Positions 9,716 through 17,596 of a stretch of DNA of 64,000 nucleotides are shown one piece after another; positions within the stretch are counted from its first letter, which is position 1; the number at the start of each line of letters is the position of its first letter. Both the position numbers and the translations under genes were made by a program. Source of the stretch: a virus; IMG/VR virus record IMGVR_UViG_3300042308_001616, positions 122,861 to 186,860 of that record. The stretch is one strand, 5' to 3'. The notes beneath the pieces are model-generated. The model had not been told where the DNA came from and did no database searches. It saw only the letters and a list, made by a program, of their open reading frames with translations.

Positions 9716-10840
9716 ATGAAAGTTTATATGATAACCGATACACATTTCGGAATTTACCTAAACAACTTAGACAAATGGCAAAATATGATGGAGTCAACAT
9801 TCTACGACTTTGTTATACCGTATCTCAAAGAAAATGTAGAAGAGGGAGACATATTGATACACCTTGGTGACTTATTCGATAACAGGACAAGTATACCCAT
9901 AATAACATTAAATAAAGTAGAGAAAATTCTAAAAGAAATAAGTGAAATACTACCAATACATATAATGGTTGGAAATCACGATTTATTCAATAAGGGATCA
10001 AATGATATAAACTCAGTAAGACTCTTTTCTTACATATCAAAAAGCATTAGTGTTTATGAAAACACAACAACGTTAAATATAGACAACCAAAAGTTGGTAC
10101 TAATGCCGTGGATTGAGAAGAGATTAGATATGGTAAAATCATTAAAAGAAAATCCAGGTGATTACTTATTTTGTCACTCCGATCTAAATGGGTGCAAAAT
10201 GCACCTAAACTCTGTTGCACATAGAAATCCAGATAAAATTGAGGTAGAGCAATTCAAAGGCTACAAAAAAGCATTCTCTGGTCACATACACATCAGACAA
10301 ACTAGTGAAAACTTCGAATTCATCGGATCACTTTACCAGATGGATAGGAATGACTCAGGAGACCAAAAGGGAATAACCGTATTAGACCTATCTACGGGAA
10401 AAACACACTTTGAACCGAATAAATATTCACCAGTTTTTCGTAAATTCAGGGTAGTAGACGAACAATCTATAGATGATTTGGATGGACTAAAAAATACCAA
10501 AGATTACATCGACCTCGCTATATCTAACAACCTTCTCGTAAGTAACAGAAAACTTCGAAGAAAATTGGAAGCAATGCTCGAAAAAGGTAACTTTGCATCA
10601 GTTGAATACATCGACGATATAGTAAAAACCGACGAAAACGGAGAAGTTATCAACGAGCAGGTAATAGATAACAACTCTACAGGAATAGACATATCTATAC
10701 AATTAGACTACGAGGTATACATAAGAGAGTATATTGAAAAACTTACATACGATAACGAAAAATACAAAAACGGAATAGCAGGAGAGTTCGACGAAGTTAT
10801 AAAAATATACAACGAGAACTATAAACCGAAAAACGACTAA
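9716..10840 (+). CDS. SbcD/Mre11-type exonuclease subunit (T4 gp47-like)
   Basis: The nuclease subunit of the gp46-gp47 recombination complex, which resects DNA ends during recombination-dependent replication. All calcineurin-like phosphoesterase motifs are present: DTH (8-10), GDLFDNR (51-57), GNHD (86-89), H154 in FCHSD, and GHIH (189-192), which together bind the two metal ions. The N-terminal ~220 residues are the catalytic domain; the rest is a charged capping and partner-binding region. At 374 residues it is close to T4 gp47 (339). The gp46 ATPase partner is not in this window. The next gene faces it and the stops are three bases apart. Confidence 0.93.
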   Translation: MKVYMITDTHFGIYLNNLDKWQNMMESTFYDFVIPYLKENVEEGDILIHLGDLFDNRTSIPIITLNKVEKILKEISEILPIHIMVGNHDLFNKGSNDINSVRLFSYISKSISVYENTTTLNIDNQKLVLMPWIEKRLDMVKSLKENPGDYLFCHSDLNGCKMHLNSVAHRNPDKIEVEQFKGYKKAFSGHIHIRQTSENFEFIGSLYQMDRNDSGDQKGITVLDLSTGKTHFEPNKYSPVFRKFRVVDEQSIDDLDGLKNTKDYIDLAISNNLLVSNRKLRRKLEAMLEKGNFASVEYIDDIVKTDENGEVINEQVIDNNSTGIDISIQLDYEVYIREYIEKLTYDNEKYKNGIAGEFDEVIKIYNENYKPKND

Positions 10841-10843
10841 TTT

Positions 10844-11620
10844 CTATCTCCTACCACCACCAAACTGGTATCCGAAACGGAGCTGCCATACCCACGATAG
10901 TGGAGTAGTTCCGTCCGGACCAGGATAAAACTGAACTCCACCCATCGGTGTCAATGTGAATGAATTAGAGTAGTCACTGTCATTTCCAATTACGATAAAT
11001 TTATTACCTAAGTCAACACCAAAACCAAAACCACCAAACGGTGAAAGTCCGTCTCCCCAGAAACGACCATAACCCATTCTTCCCTGTAAGAATGCACCCT
11101 CACCAGATGTGTTTTGAACAAAATAGAACCTAGTAAATATCTCTGGTCGGACACCCACATAGTAATAACTAAGTGTGTAAAAACTTAAAACTCCACCTAC
11201 TGTCCAATGTTCAGTACGTGTATCAGACTCCCACTCTACTCTGAACTTAGAGACCGACATTTCACTTAATTTAACTCCCATCGAAACAGAAAGATGACCT
11301 AAGAAATTGTATGTATATCCATGATGTACTGACGATGATGTTGTCAATGGAAGGTTAATTCTACCAGCCGGCTCCGGAATATCCGAAGTAGAAGAAAGTC
11401 TCTTAGTATTATAAACACACGCGATTACAACTGGATCAACTTTCTCATATGGACAACTACCAACTGTGTCTATATTATAAATTTTATATTTAGGAACCTC
11501 AATAGAAGGATACTCAACAGACCATTTCATATTTGGTCTAAGTTCAATTGACTGACCTCTCAGTGTAAATACGGTAAATGTGGCTAATAATAGTGCCAAC
11601 AACCACGAAATCAACTTCAT
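10844..11620 (-). CDS. Exported protein, probable outer-membrane beta barrel
   Basis: 258 residues with a clear signal peptide (about 1-23: MKLISWLLALLLATFTVFTLRGQ, with a likely cut near the Gly-Gln). The mature part alternates hydrophobic and polar residues and is rich in Gly, Phe and Tyr, with strands such as GRMGYGRFWGDG and a final WVWQLRFGYQFGG, as in outer-membrane beta barrels of Bacteroidota. No enzyme motif. It heads a group of exported proteins, so it may alter the infected host surface, for example for superinfection exclusion or uptake. The barrel call comes from composition and pattern only. Confidence 0.65.
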   Translation of the reverse strand: MKLISWLLALLLATFTVFTLRGQSIELRPNMKWSVEYPSIEVPKYKIYNIDTVGSCPYEKVDPVVIACVYNTKRLSSTSDIPEPAGRINLPLTTSSSVHHGYTYNFLGHLSVSMGVKLSEMSVSKFRVEWESDTRTEHWTVGGVLSFYTLSYYYVGVRPEIFTRFYFVQNTSGEGAFLQGRMGYGRFWGDGLSPFGGFGFGVDLGNKFIVIGNDSDYSNSFTLTPMGGVQFYPGPDGTTPLSWVWQLRFGYQFGGGRR

Positions 11621-11724
11621 AACTAAAAATAATTATTTTTATCATAATTATATATTTAGTAATGAAACATAATTATTTCATAAGTGTTGAAAAATCAATA
11701 ATTTTGACTATGTTGAAAAAAAAA

Positions 11725-12120
11725 TTAAATTTTTCTACAAACTCGAAAAACAACAACCGGATAGGGATATGGTTGTCTGTCAAACCAATCAAACCTAGAT
11801 CCACCACCAACAGTCATATTAAGTGAGCCATAGTTCCAAGACTTTGAGAAATATATCAAACTACGCCATCCACCAACAGAAGGAATCATCTGAAGTCCGT
11901 GTGCAGCACCAATAGACCAATCGTCATATATTCTGAAACTACTACCAAACCAGGCACCAAAAACACCAACACCTAACTCCGGTTTTATTCTTCCATTATA
12001 AATTGAATACTCCACAGAAATACCGGCAGGAAGAACACCACCAACACCATAAGAAAGTCTTGCTTGACCAAAAGATATAAACGAAGTCAATAAGAATAAC
12101 AACAAAAGACGCATAATCAA
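11725..12120 (-). CDS. Small exported beta-rich protein
   Basis: 131 residues with a signal peptide (MIMRLLLLFLLTSFISFGQA, likely cut after the FGQA). The mature part is Gly/Tyr/Trp-rich with amphipathic strand patterns, resembling a short outer-membrane beta barrel or a fragment of one. Its start overlaps the stop of the upstream lipoprotein gene (ATGA at 12117-12120), so the two are coupled. About 100 A+T-rich bases separate it from the next exported gene. Function unknown; an outer-membrane location is inferred. Confidence 0.6.
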   Translation of the reverse strand: MIMRLLLLFLLTSFISFGQARLSYGVGGVLPAGISVEYSIYNGRIKPELGVGVFGAWFGSSFRIYDDWSIGAAHGLQMIPSVGGWRSLIYFSKSWNYGSLNMTVGGGSRFDWFDRQPYPYPVVVFRVCRKI

Positions 12121-12677
12121 TACTTTATTTTTATAAAAATGTCATGTGGTGCTGTCTCATCACCACCAAAATAAGGCCAAAGGTAATACCTACTACCAGA
12201 AACATTATGCCATCTCTGCATATGTACGGTTATTGGATTGACACCATCCAAACACGTGAATGTGTAATCATCACCAAGCGAAATACTACACGTATATTGT
12301 TTCCCTATCTCCAAATCACAAACCTTTTCAAAATGAAAAATACCATTTAGATGTGTATAAGACATCAGTTCGAGTTTACCATTCAACCAACGCCATCCAA
12401 AACGAGCAGAATTCCTAATATGTAAACCACCATCACTTACACCAAATAGTTTATTGACATCATATTGATTTATCGGGTCGACGGTTGTATAAATAGATGT
12501 ACTATCGAAAACAACATCGAATGTTATTATGTCTTTCCTAGTCCACTCTAGCGAGTTTGATGATGAATGATCACCCGAATCGATACGGAAGACAGACCAC
12601 CCAGAGTCGTCTTTTTTATTACAACCCAATAAAATAAAGGAAAGTAACAAAACATATATTATTTTAAACATAAACAA
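12117..12677 (-). CDS. Lipoprotein with Bacteroidota-like surface-export signal
   Basis: 186 residues. A type II signal peptide ends in the lipobox LLGC with the lipidated Cys at 19, followed by NKKDD. In Bacteroidota a Lys followed by acidic residues just after the lipidated Cys (lipoprotein export signal) sends lipoproteins to the cell surface, so exposure is likely. The mature protein is beta-rich with many aromatic residues and may be lectin-like, but no family was recognised. It is coupled by ATGA overlap with the next exported gene. A TATATA box lies between it and the divergent rightward gene. Confidence 0.7.
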   Translation of the reverse strand: MFMFKIIYVLLLSFILLGCNKKDDSGWSVFRIDSGDHSSSNSLEWTRKDIITFDVVFDSTSIYTTVDPINQYDVNKLFGVSDGGLHIRNSARFGWRWLNGKLELMSYTHLNGIFHFEKVCDLEIGKQYTCSISLGDDYTFTCLDGVNPITVHMQRWHNVSGSRYYLWPYFGGDETAPHDIFIKIKY

Positions 12678-12719
12678 TACGTTTTTTTTTCATATTATAT
12701 AGTAAAAAAATATCTCTAA

Positions 12720-13097
12720 ATGAAGACAAAGTTATTACTCGCACTATTTGTAATTGGAATCGCAATTGCAGCATATGTAGATCTTAGTAAGAAAGATCCT
12801 GAATGGACACCAAGTACTTGCAATAAAGGATTAGAAAGTTCAGTACATCAAAGAGAAAAGGATGGAACATGGGTGGTTGGTATAAAGAATAGATATCCAG
12901 ATGAGTTGAAGACATTTGTAAACATACACACTTCTACGAATGACATAACACAGGTAGTAAGACTAAGACCTGCTGAGACAATCTACCTCGATGCAAGTAA
13001 AATTAAAAATCCAGAAGAAGTAAAAGTTAAAATAGGTCCATCATTCATTGTTAAAAATGATACAACAACCACATTGGTAATCTGTGACAGAAAATAA
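12720..13097 (+). CDS. Small membrane-anchored or secreted protein (copy 1)
   Basis: 125 residues. Residues 4-20 form one hydrophobic segment (LLLALFVIGIAIAAYV) that may be a signal peptide or an anchor; there is no lipobox Cys. The mature domain has two Cys residues (33 and 122) that could bond in the periplasm. It resembles the next protein in layout: a Trp/Cys start, then a KDGTWVVGI strand matching KQNGVWSFEL, and a final Cys near the C-terminus. They look like diverged tandem duplicates. Function unknown. Confidence 0.65.
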   Translation: MKTKLLLALFVIGIAIAAYVDLSKKDPEWTPSTCNKGLESSVHQREKDGTWVVGIKNRYPDELKTFVNIHTSTNDITQVVRLRPAETIYLDASKIKNPEEVKVKIGPSFIVKNDTTTTLVICDRK

Positions 13098-13102
13098 TTA
13101 AA

Positions 13103-13504
13103 ATGATGGATACCATTAAGTACTTTTTTTATAAAATCGTAAAGGTCGTACTAATAATATTAGTTATGGCATTTATATATGCTGCGTGTGATAGTATCTT
13201 CGGAAAAGAAGATCCTAAGAATACCTGGTATTGGGCAGACCAATGTCTACAAGACAGAATAACATACCGTGCCTGGAAACAAAATGGTGTCTGGTCATTC
13301 GAACTTGCCAACGATATGAAAGGTGATGTTATGATTACTTATGAGATTATCGGTGATAAGATCGATGAACATACACAGATAATAAAATCTGGTGATTCAT
13401 CTGGTATATTACCGGTGGATTCAGAGGAATGTCCAAAGGTAACAATTGTTTCAGTTGTTATGATGAAGTATGGAAAACCAGACTACATACTAAATTGTGA
13501 ATAG
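13103..13504 (+). CDS. Small anchored protein, possible lipoprotein (copy 2)
   Basis: 133 residues starting ATGATG (either codon could serve). Residues 12-28 are hydrophobic and end in YAAC, a weak lipobox with Cys at 29, so it is either a lipoprotein or a single-pass membrane protein. The outer domain has Cys residues spaced like those of the preceding protein, its likely paralogue. The stop lies two bases before the ATG of the next gene, indicating one operon. No family recognised; a place in the host envelope is inferred from the N-terminus and neighbours. Confidence 0.65.
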   Translation: MMDTIKYFFYKIVKVVLIILVMAFIYAACDSIFGKEDPKNTWYWADQCLQDRITYRAWKQNGVWSFELANDMKGDVMITYEIIGDKIDEHTQIIKSGDSSGILPVDSEECPKVTIVSVVMMKYGKPDYILNCE

Positions 13505-13506
13505 TG

Positions 13507-13845
13507 ATGAAATTAGACGAGACAGATGAAATAATAAAAGACAAAATCAACGAGATAATGTCTGGTGAGTGGGACTCGAACTTCGAACCCGAGCAACTCA
13601 ATATGCTGAAACGTAGGTCTTTCTTACTTAATAATATTAGCCAGAATGGTGCAGACATAACATTTGAGTGGAACGGAAACAAAATAAACGTACACAACAG
13701 CGACATAGTCGAACTGAGTATGTTCTGGGCTGACACATTCAACCACATCGTGTCGTCAATCATGTCGGATCCAATTTTCATAAACGCATATAACGCGTTC
13801 TCTCGTGAATGGAAGATAGACGGACTTCTCAAAAATAAAAAATAA
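13507..13845 (+). CDS. Small soluble protein ending in KIDGLL motif
   Basis: 112 residues. ATG at 13507 was chosen over a GTG three bases earlier. It has a charged helical N-terminus, a short strand pair (ADITFEWNGNKINVH) and a C-terminus SREWKIDGLLKNKK. The ending matches a K-I-D-E-L-L pattern seen at or near the C-termini of at least five other small proteins in this window. No known family. It is packed between its neighbours with almost no spacing, so it belongs to the same transcription unit as the two anchored proteins. Confidence 0.7.
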   Translation: MKLDETDEIIKDKINEIMSGEWDSNFEPEQLNMLKRRSFLLNNISQNGADITFEWNGNKINVHNSDIVELSMFWADTFNHIVSSIMSDPIFINAYNAFSREWKIDGLLKNKK

Positions 13846-13849
13846 TGCA

Positions 13850-15226
13850 ATGATAAAACTTATTATATTTGATATGGATGGAGTTCTCGTAAATGCCAAA
13901 GAAATACACTACGAGACGTTGAATAACGCCATAGAGTTGATTGTTGGTAAAAAATTCACAATAGATTTTTCAGAACACCTATCAACGTACGATGGTCTAA
14001 AAACTACACAGAAGTTAGATATGTTAAGTGAGAAGAAAGGACTTAATAAATCAGAACATCAGAAAATATGGGACATAAAACAAAAACTAACACAAAAAAG
14101 TATTGGTGAAATTGGTCAGAATAACGAAATTATTTCATTAGTAAGTTGGCTCAAAGAAGAAGGATATATACTAGCGTGTTGTTCAAACTCAATAAGGAAA
14201 ACAATATTTTTAGCATTATCTAGGATTGGTATTATAGAGTATATGGACCTAATACTCTCCAATCAAGATGTACAGAGAGGGAAACCATATCCAGAAATTT
14301 ACTGGAAAGCAATGAGTAATTTAGGATACTTACCAGAAGAAACACTAATAATTGAAGACTCACCTACAGGATTATTAGCAGCACATAGATCCGGTGCCAA
14401 TATACTCAGAGTTGATAATCCATCACAAGTTCGAAAATCAAAAATCGATGAAGTAATATCAATGATAAATAAAACAAATAATATGAAAAACCCAAAGTGG
14501 AGAAATGATAAATTGAACGTACTCGTACCGATGGCCGGTGCAGGTACTCGTTTCGAAAAAGCAGGATATACATTTCCAAAACCTCTAATAGAAGTAAACG
14601 GAAAACCTATGATACAAGTTGTTGTAGAGAACTTAAACATAGATGCAAACTACATATATGTCGTACAAAAAAGTCACAGAACTAAATACAATTTAGACAC
14701 TCTTTTGAATCTAATAACTCCAAATTGTAGAATAGTGGAGGTAGAAGGAATAACAGAAGGTGCGGCATGTACTGCACTTCTCGCTAAAGAATTAATTGAT
14801 AACGACGAACCACTTTTCTTTGCTAACTCAGATCAGTTCGCAGAATGGGACTCAAATGAGTTTATGTACAAAATGACAGAGACCAATTGTGATGGTGCAA
14901 TTGTCACTTTCAAAGCTACACACCCAAAATGGTCATTTGCCAAATTAGATGATAATGGATTTGTTACAGAAGTTGCGGAAAAAAATCCTATCTCAGAAAA
15001 CGCAACGGTCGGATTCTACTATTGGAAGAGAGGTTCGGACTTTGTGAAGTATGCAGAGAGTATGATAGATAAAGATATACGTGTAAATAACGAGTTCTAT
15101 GTTTGTCCTGTTTTCAATCAAGCGATTGATGACGGTCTAAAAGTCAGAACATTCGAAATTAGTAGAATGTGGGGACTCGGAACACCCGAAGATTTAAACC
15201 ACTACCTAAATCATCATACAGAATGA
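13850..15226 (+). CDS. HAD phosphatase fused to sugar-type nucleotidyltransferase
   Basis: A two-domain enzyme. Residues 1-210 are a HAD hydrolase of the beta-phosphoglucomutase type: FDMDG with D8 and D10, CCSNS near 111, K145 in RGKPYPE and EDSPTG with D170. Residues 222-458 are a GT-A fold nucleotidyltransferase: PMAGAGTRF (227-235) for the nucleotide phosphates, FPKPL with K244, and FANSD for the metal. Such fusions make activated sugars or polyols for surface polysaccharides, so a dephosphorylation plus NDP-sugar synthesis role is likely; the substrate cannot be read from sequence. An ATG at M212 could give the second domain alone. The stop overlaps the next start (ATGA). Confidence 0.85.
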   Translation: MIKLIIFDMDGVLVNAKEIHYETLNNAIELIVGKKFTIDFSEHLSTYDGLKTTQKLDMLSEKKGLNKSEHQKIWDIKQKLTQKSIGEIGQNNEIISLVSWLKEEGYILACCSNSIRKTIFLALSRIGIIEYMDLILSNQDVQRGKPYPEIYWKAMSNLGYLPEETLIIEDSPTGLLAAHRSGANILRVDNPSQVRKSKIDEVISMINKTNNMKNPKWRNDKLNVLVPMAGAGTRFEKAGYTFPKPLIEVNGKPMIQVVVENLNIDANYIYVVQKSHRTKYNLDTLLNLITPNCRIVEVEGITEGAACTALLAKELIDNDEPLFFANSDQFAEWDSNEFMYKMTETNCDGAIVTFKATHPKWSFAKLDDNGFVTEVAEKNPISENATVGFYYWKRGSDFVKYAESMIDKDIRVNNEFYVCPVFNQAIDDGLKVRTFEISRMWGLGTPEDLNHYLNHHTE

Positions 15227-15672
15227 TACTCATATCACACCGCGGAAACACCAACGGAAGGCTCGATGATAAAGAGAACGAACCAACTTATATAGATTTT
15301 GCAATAAAAAAAGGATTCGACGTCGAGATTGACGTATGGTACAAAGACAAAATGCTTTGGCTAGGACACGACGAACCACAATATGGTGTGGACTTCAGAT
15401 GGTTCCGTGACAGACTAACGAAACTATGGGTACACTGCAAAAACACAGCAGCAGTGGTTTATTTCAAAGATTGTGGATACGACGTCAACTACTTCTGGCA
15501 CCAGGAAGACGACCTAACACTAACATCCAAAGGTCACATCTGGGCTTACCCAGGTAAGCAACCAATAAAAGGATCAATCGCAGTGATGCCAGAGATACAC
15601 GGTGACGACCTTTCAGAATGTCTGGGTATCTGTTCGGACAACCCAGAACTTTACTCACAAACCGAAGAGTAA
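15223..15672 (+). CDS. GDPD-like phosphodiesterase domain protein
   Basis: 149 residues. The ATG at 15223 overlaps the previous stop (ATGA), which fixes the start; an upstream in-frame ATG would lie inside the previous gene. It matches the N-terminal half of glycerophosphodiester phosphodiesterases: ISHRGNTNG with the catalytic His-Arg, ENEPTYIDFAIKKGFDVEIDVW with metal-binding Glu and Asp, and LGHD. It is shorter than typical GDPDs (about 240 residues) and lacks the C-terminal half of the barrel, so activity is uncertain. Coupling to the HAD-nucleotidyltransferase suggests a shared pathway for glycan or polyol-phosphate decoration. Found in some capsule loci; the role here is inferred. Confidence 0.7.
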   Translation: MILISHRGNTNGRLDDKENEPTYIDFAIKKGFDVEIDVWYKDKMLWLGHDEPQYGVDFRWFRDRLTKLWVHCKNTAAVVYFKDCGYDVNYFWHQEDDLTLTSKGHIWAYPGKQPIKGSIAVMPEIHGDDLSECLGICSDNPELYSQTEE

Positions 15673-16049
15673 TGAAAACATACGTAACACATACACACCA
15701 TTTCACATACGAATGTTTGATGATATTCTATGTAAAGCCGTACTCTAAACTTGTCGACGTAAACATAGCAAACAACATGGTCTATGCTACGTTCGAATCA
15801 CCAATAGAACCGATGGATTGTAACAAGAAATTCGAGATAAAACTCGTGAATACGTTCGCAGTAACACCATTTGAACTCTCCTTCTATGGTTCTGTAAAGA
15901 AGTCTGATATCAATATTATAGTCACATCTTCTGGTGCCTCTGCACAATTCTCACCCGAACTACTCGAGACTCTTTATATGGTCTACTACACCGAGTCGAA
16001 GCAACCGGAGGAGATACGTGACGAAAGGATTGATGAAGTTTTAATGTAA
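15672..16049 (+). CDS. Small protein ending in RIDEVL motif, unknown
   Basis: 125 residues. ATG at 15672 overlaps the previous stop (TAATG), favouring it over an ATG 54 bases earlier inside the GDPD gene. A mixed alpha/beta protein with a His-rich N-terminus (THTHHF). The C-terminus (EEIRDERIDEVLM) fits the K/R-I-D-E-L/V-L ending shared with other small proteins here. It is the last gene of the 12.7-16 kb rightward unit and runs into a terminator. No family recognised. Confidence 0.65.
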   Translation: MKTYVTHTHHFTYECLMIFYVKPYSKLVDVNIANNMVYATFESPIEPMDCNKKFEIKLVNTFAVTPFELSFYGSVKKSDINIIVTSSGASAQFSPELLETLYMVYYTESKQPEEIRDERIDEVLM

Positions 16050-16079
16050 AATGCCACTCTTAGAGTGGCATTTTTTTTA
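16048..16079. terminator. Bidirectional terminator
   Basis: AATGCCACTC/GAGTGGCATT hairpin with T8 on the right. The leftward neighbour ends inside the stem: its last codons read Met-Pro-Leu-stop across one arm. The same ATGCCACT core is reused in the terminator at 24.5 kb. Confidence 0.85.
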
Positions 16080-16329
16080 GTTTTATTTTTAAATCACCAG
16101 TTCCTTTTATAAGTCGGTGATAAACACCCATTGGTATGAATACTTCTCCTTCTATTTTCATCGGAAGTTGATTATCTAATTGAATACCCCAATCAGTATC
16201 ACCAATTGATTCAATTACACGAGATTCAAAATCTCGATGCCACATAAACTCACCGGAGTCAGTATCCTGACTAAACTCTCTGATAAACGTATTATCACTT
16301 ATTTTAGTTTCTTGAAATGGAAGTGTCAT
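16060..16329 (-). CDS. Cupin-like small protein
   Basis: 89 residues. ATG at 16329 overlaps the stop of the upstream gene (ATGA), so it is preferred over an ATG 12 bases earlier. The sequence (FMWHRDFESRVIESIG, WGIQLDNQLP, EVFIPMGVYHRLIKG, LKIKLKK) resembles a short, conserved phage protein with a double-stranded beta-helix (cupin-like) layout, in which WHRD and YHR may supply metal or sugar ligands. Function unknown. Its first ten codons (MTLPFQETKI) are repeated almost perfectly 456 bases upstream. The stop lies inside the terminator hairpin. Confidence 0.7.
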   Translation of the reverse strand: MTLPFQETKISDNTFIREFSQDTDSGEFMWHRDFESRVIESIGDTDWGIQLDNQLPMKIEGEVFIPMGVYHRLIKGTGDLKIKLKKMPL

Positions 16330-16330
16330 A
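16298..16330 (-). repeat. 33-bp direct repeat, copy 1
   Basis: Covers the start and first ten codons of the cupin-like gene. It is identical to 16754-16786 except at one base (16318 versus 16774). The two copies bracket the ParB-like gene. Confidence 0.95.
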
Positions 16331-16745
16331 CACCAACCCACGCTTTAATTTTATCCTGTAATTCACTAACAGCAACCGCTCTATGAGCACCGTCTATAAT
16401 TCTATAATCCTCATCGACAACTATTGGTGGATAATCACCGGTTTCCTCTATAATACTTTTGTATTCCAGGACACTATCCTCGTTGATATAAAACTCATCC
16501 AAGTCTATTTGAGATATAGATAATTCAGTAAGTTTGTATATTTCAAATTCTTCTATTCGGTCACTCAAATCACCATCTATAAAAGCACCTTCATAATCAT
16601 CGTGTAAATATTGAACATAGTTGTAGATATATTCCTCTGAGATTTTATCACCAATCTTGGCATTGTACCAACATTTATTCAAATCAGCTCTACTCTTCAA
16701 CTTCTCGTTTGCTTCAAATATTTTATATGTCTTCAAATGTCTCAT
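16326..16745 (-). CDS. Tagged ParB/sulfiredoxin-like protein
   Basis: 139 residues. The N-terminus MRHLKTYKIFEANE is the shared tag, nearly identical at DNA level to that of the next upstream gene. The C-terminal 35 residues (YPPIVVDEDYRIIDGAHRAVAVSELQ) match the ParB/Srx core, where the DGxHR motif binds a nucleotide or phosphate; proteins of this fold include nucleases and CTP-dependent clamps. The middle is acidic. The gene lies between two copies of a 33-bp direct repeat, as if inserted with duplication of the neighbour's start. If the tag acts as a capsid targeting sequence, this would be an ejected DNA-interacting protein. Confidence 0.75.
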   Translation of the reverse strand: MRHLKTYKIFEANEKLKSRADLNKCWYNAKIGDKISEEYIYNYVQYLHDDYEGAFIDGDLSDRIEEFEIYKLTELSISQIDLDEFYINEDSVLEYKSIIEETGDYPPIVVDEDYRIIDGAHRAVAVSELQDKIKAWVGV

Positions 16746-16753
16746 ATAATTCT

Positions 16754-16786
16754 CTTATTTTAGTTTCTTGAAAAGGAAGTGTCATA
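16754..16786 (-). repeat. 33-bp direct repeat, copy 2, remnant gene start
   Basis: Reading leftwards it begins ATG at 16785, overlapping the stop of the upstream gene (ATGA), and encodes MTLPFQETKI like copy 1, then continues RELYETFEDI to a stop out of frame with the ParB-like gene. It looks like the orphaned start of the cupin-like gene. Confidence 0.9.
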
Positions 16787-17585
16787 TTTTAAACTTCGTT
16801 TTATTTAACATATCTATTATATAATCTGAATATTGTTCAGCTGTAAACTTTTTACCATATTGAGATTTCATTTTCTGAAACTGATCATTTACTCTATTTG
16901 CAACCATTAGACCAAAGCTATTTTTATCTCTACCTTTTGCAGTATCTATTCCAAAATCATAAGCTCTTTTCTTAGTTTGTATACCAGTTTTCTTTAACCA
17001 ATTATTATATACTTCTAATACTTTATTTTGGTCATTATCTTTATACCAATAAAACTTTAGATGGTCATTATCTTCGATAAAATGTTTAGCATCATATCCA
17101 CATTTGAAAGAAATTGCTGAGTTTTTTAATTCACCTTCTGTACAAGATTTGTAGAAGTCACTTATAAGAGTTCCGAGGCCATTGAACCATCTTTTCAAGT
17201 TGTCTTCACTTTTTTCAAATGTTACATAAAAGTTTTTTGTTATTTCCTGATCACCTATTACTTCTTTTTGTTTAAGACTTGAGTTATAATTTACACCAAA
17301 CCACTCATTTTGGTCATCCTGTCCAATTTTCATTACCCCACTTTTATACTTAGCTAAGTATTCATCAAGTGTTTTTTTCCAACTAGTAGATACTTTTTGA
17401 ATAAAATCATTAAGTTCTGTATGTTCTTCTTTTCCTCGAATTATATTTTGATAAATCCAAGAAGAAAAATCCATATTCGCACCATCTAAGCTACTATTTA
17501 TAAAATTGATTAGTTTTTTTCTTCTCTCATCACTTATTGTGAAAAATGAGTTTTCAAATATTTTATATGTTTTTAAATGTTTCAT
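16782..17585 (-). CDS. Tagged protein of unknown function
   Basis: 267 residues starting MKHLKTYKIFENSFF, the shared tag. The ATG at 17585 is preferred over one at 17630 because it gives the tag and leaves 11 bases after the upstream stop. The protein is Lys/Asn/Phe-rich, A+T-rich in codon use and helical, with no clear catalytic pattern; a C-terminal stretch (AYDFGIDTAKGRDKNSFGLMV) may be a small domain. Its stop overlaps the orphan MTLPFQ start. Part of a leftward run of four or five tagged genes. Confidence 0.7.
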   Translation of the reverse strand: MKHLKTYKIFENSFFTISDERRKKLINFINSSLDGANMDFSSWIYQNIIRGKEEHTELNDFIQKVSTSWKKTLDEYLAKYKSGVMKIGQDDQNEWFGVNYNSSLKQKEVIGDQEITKNFYVTFEKSEDNLKRWFNGLGTLISDFYKSCTEGELKNSAISFKCGYDAKHFIEDNDHLKFYWYKDNDQNKVLEVYNNWLKKTGIQTKKRAYDFGIDTAKGRDKNSFGLMVANRVNDQFQKMKSQYGKKFTAEQYSDYIIDMLNKTKFKI

Positions 17586-17596
17586 AAATCTTTTTT

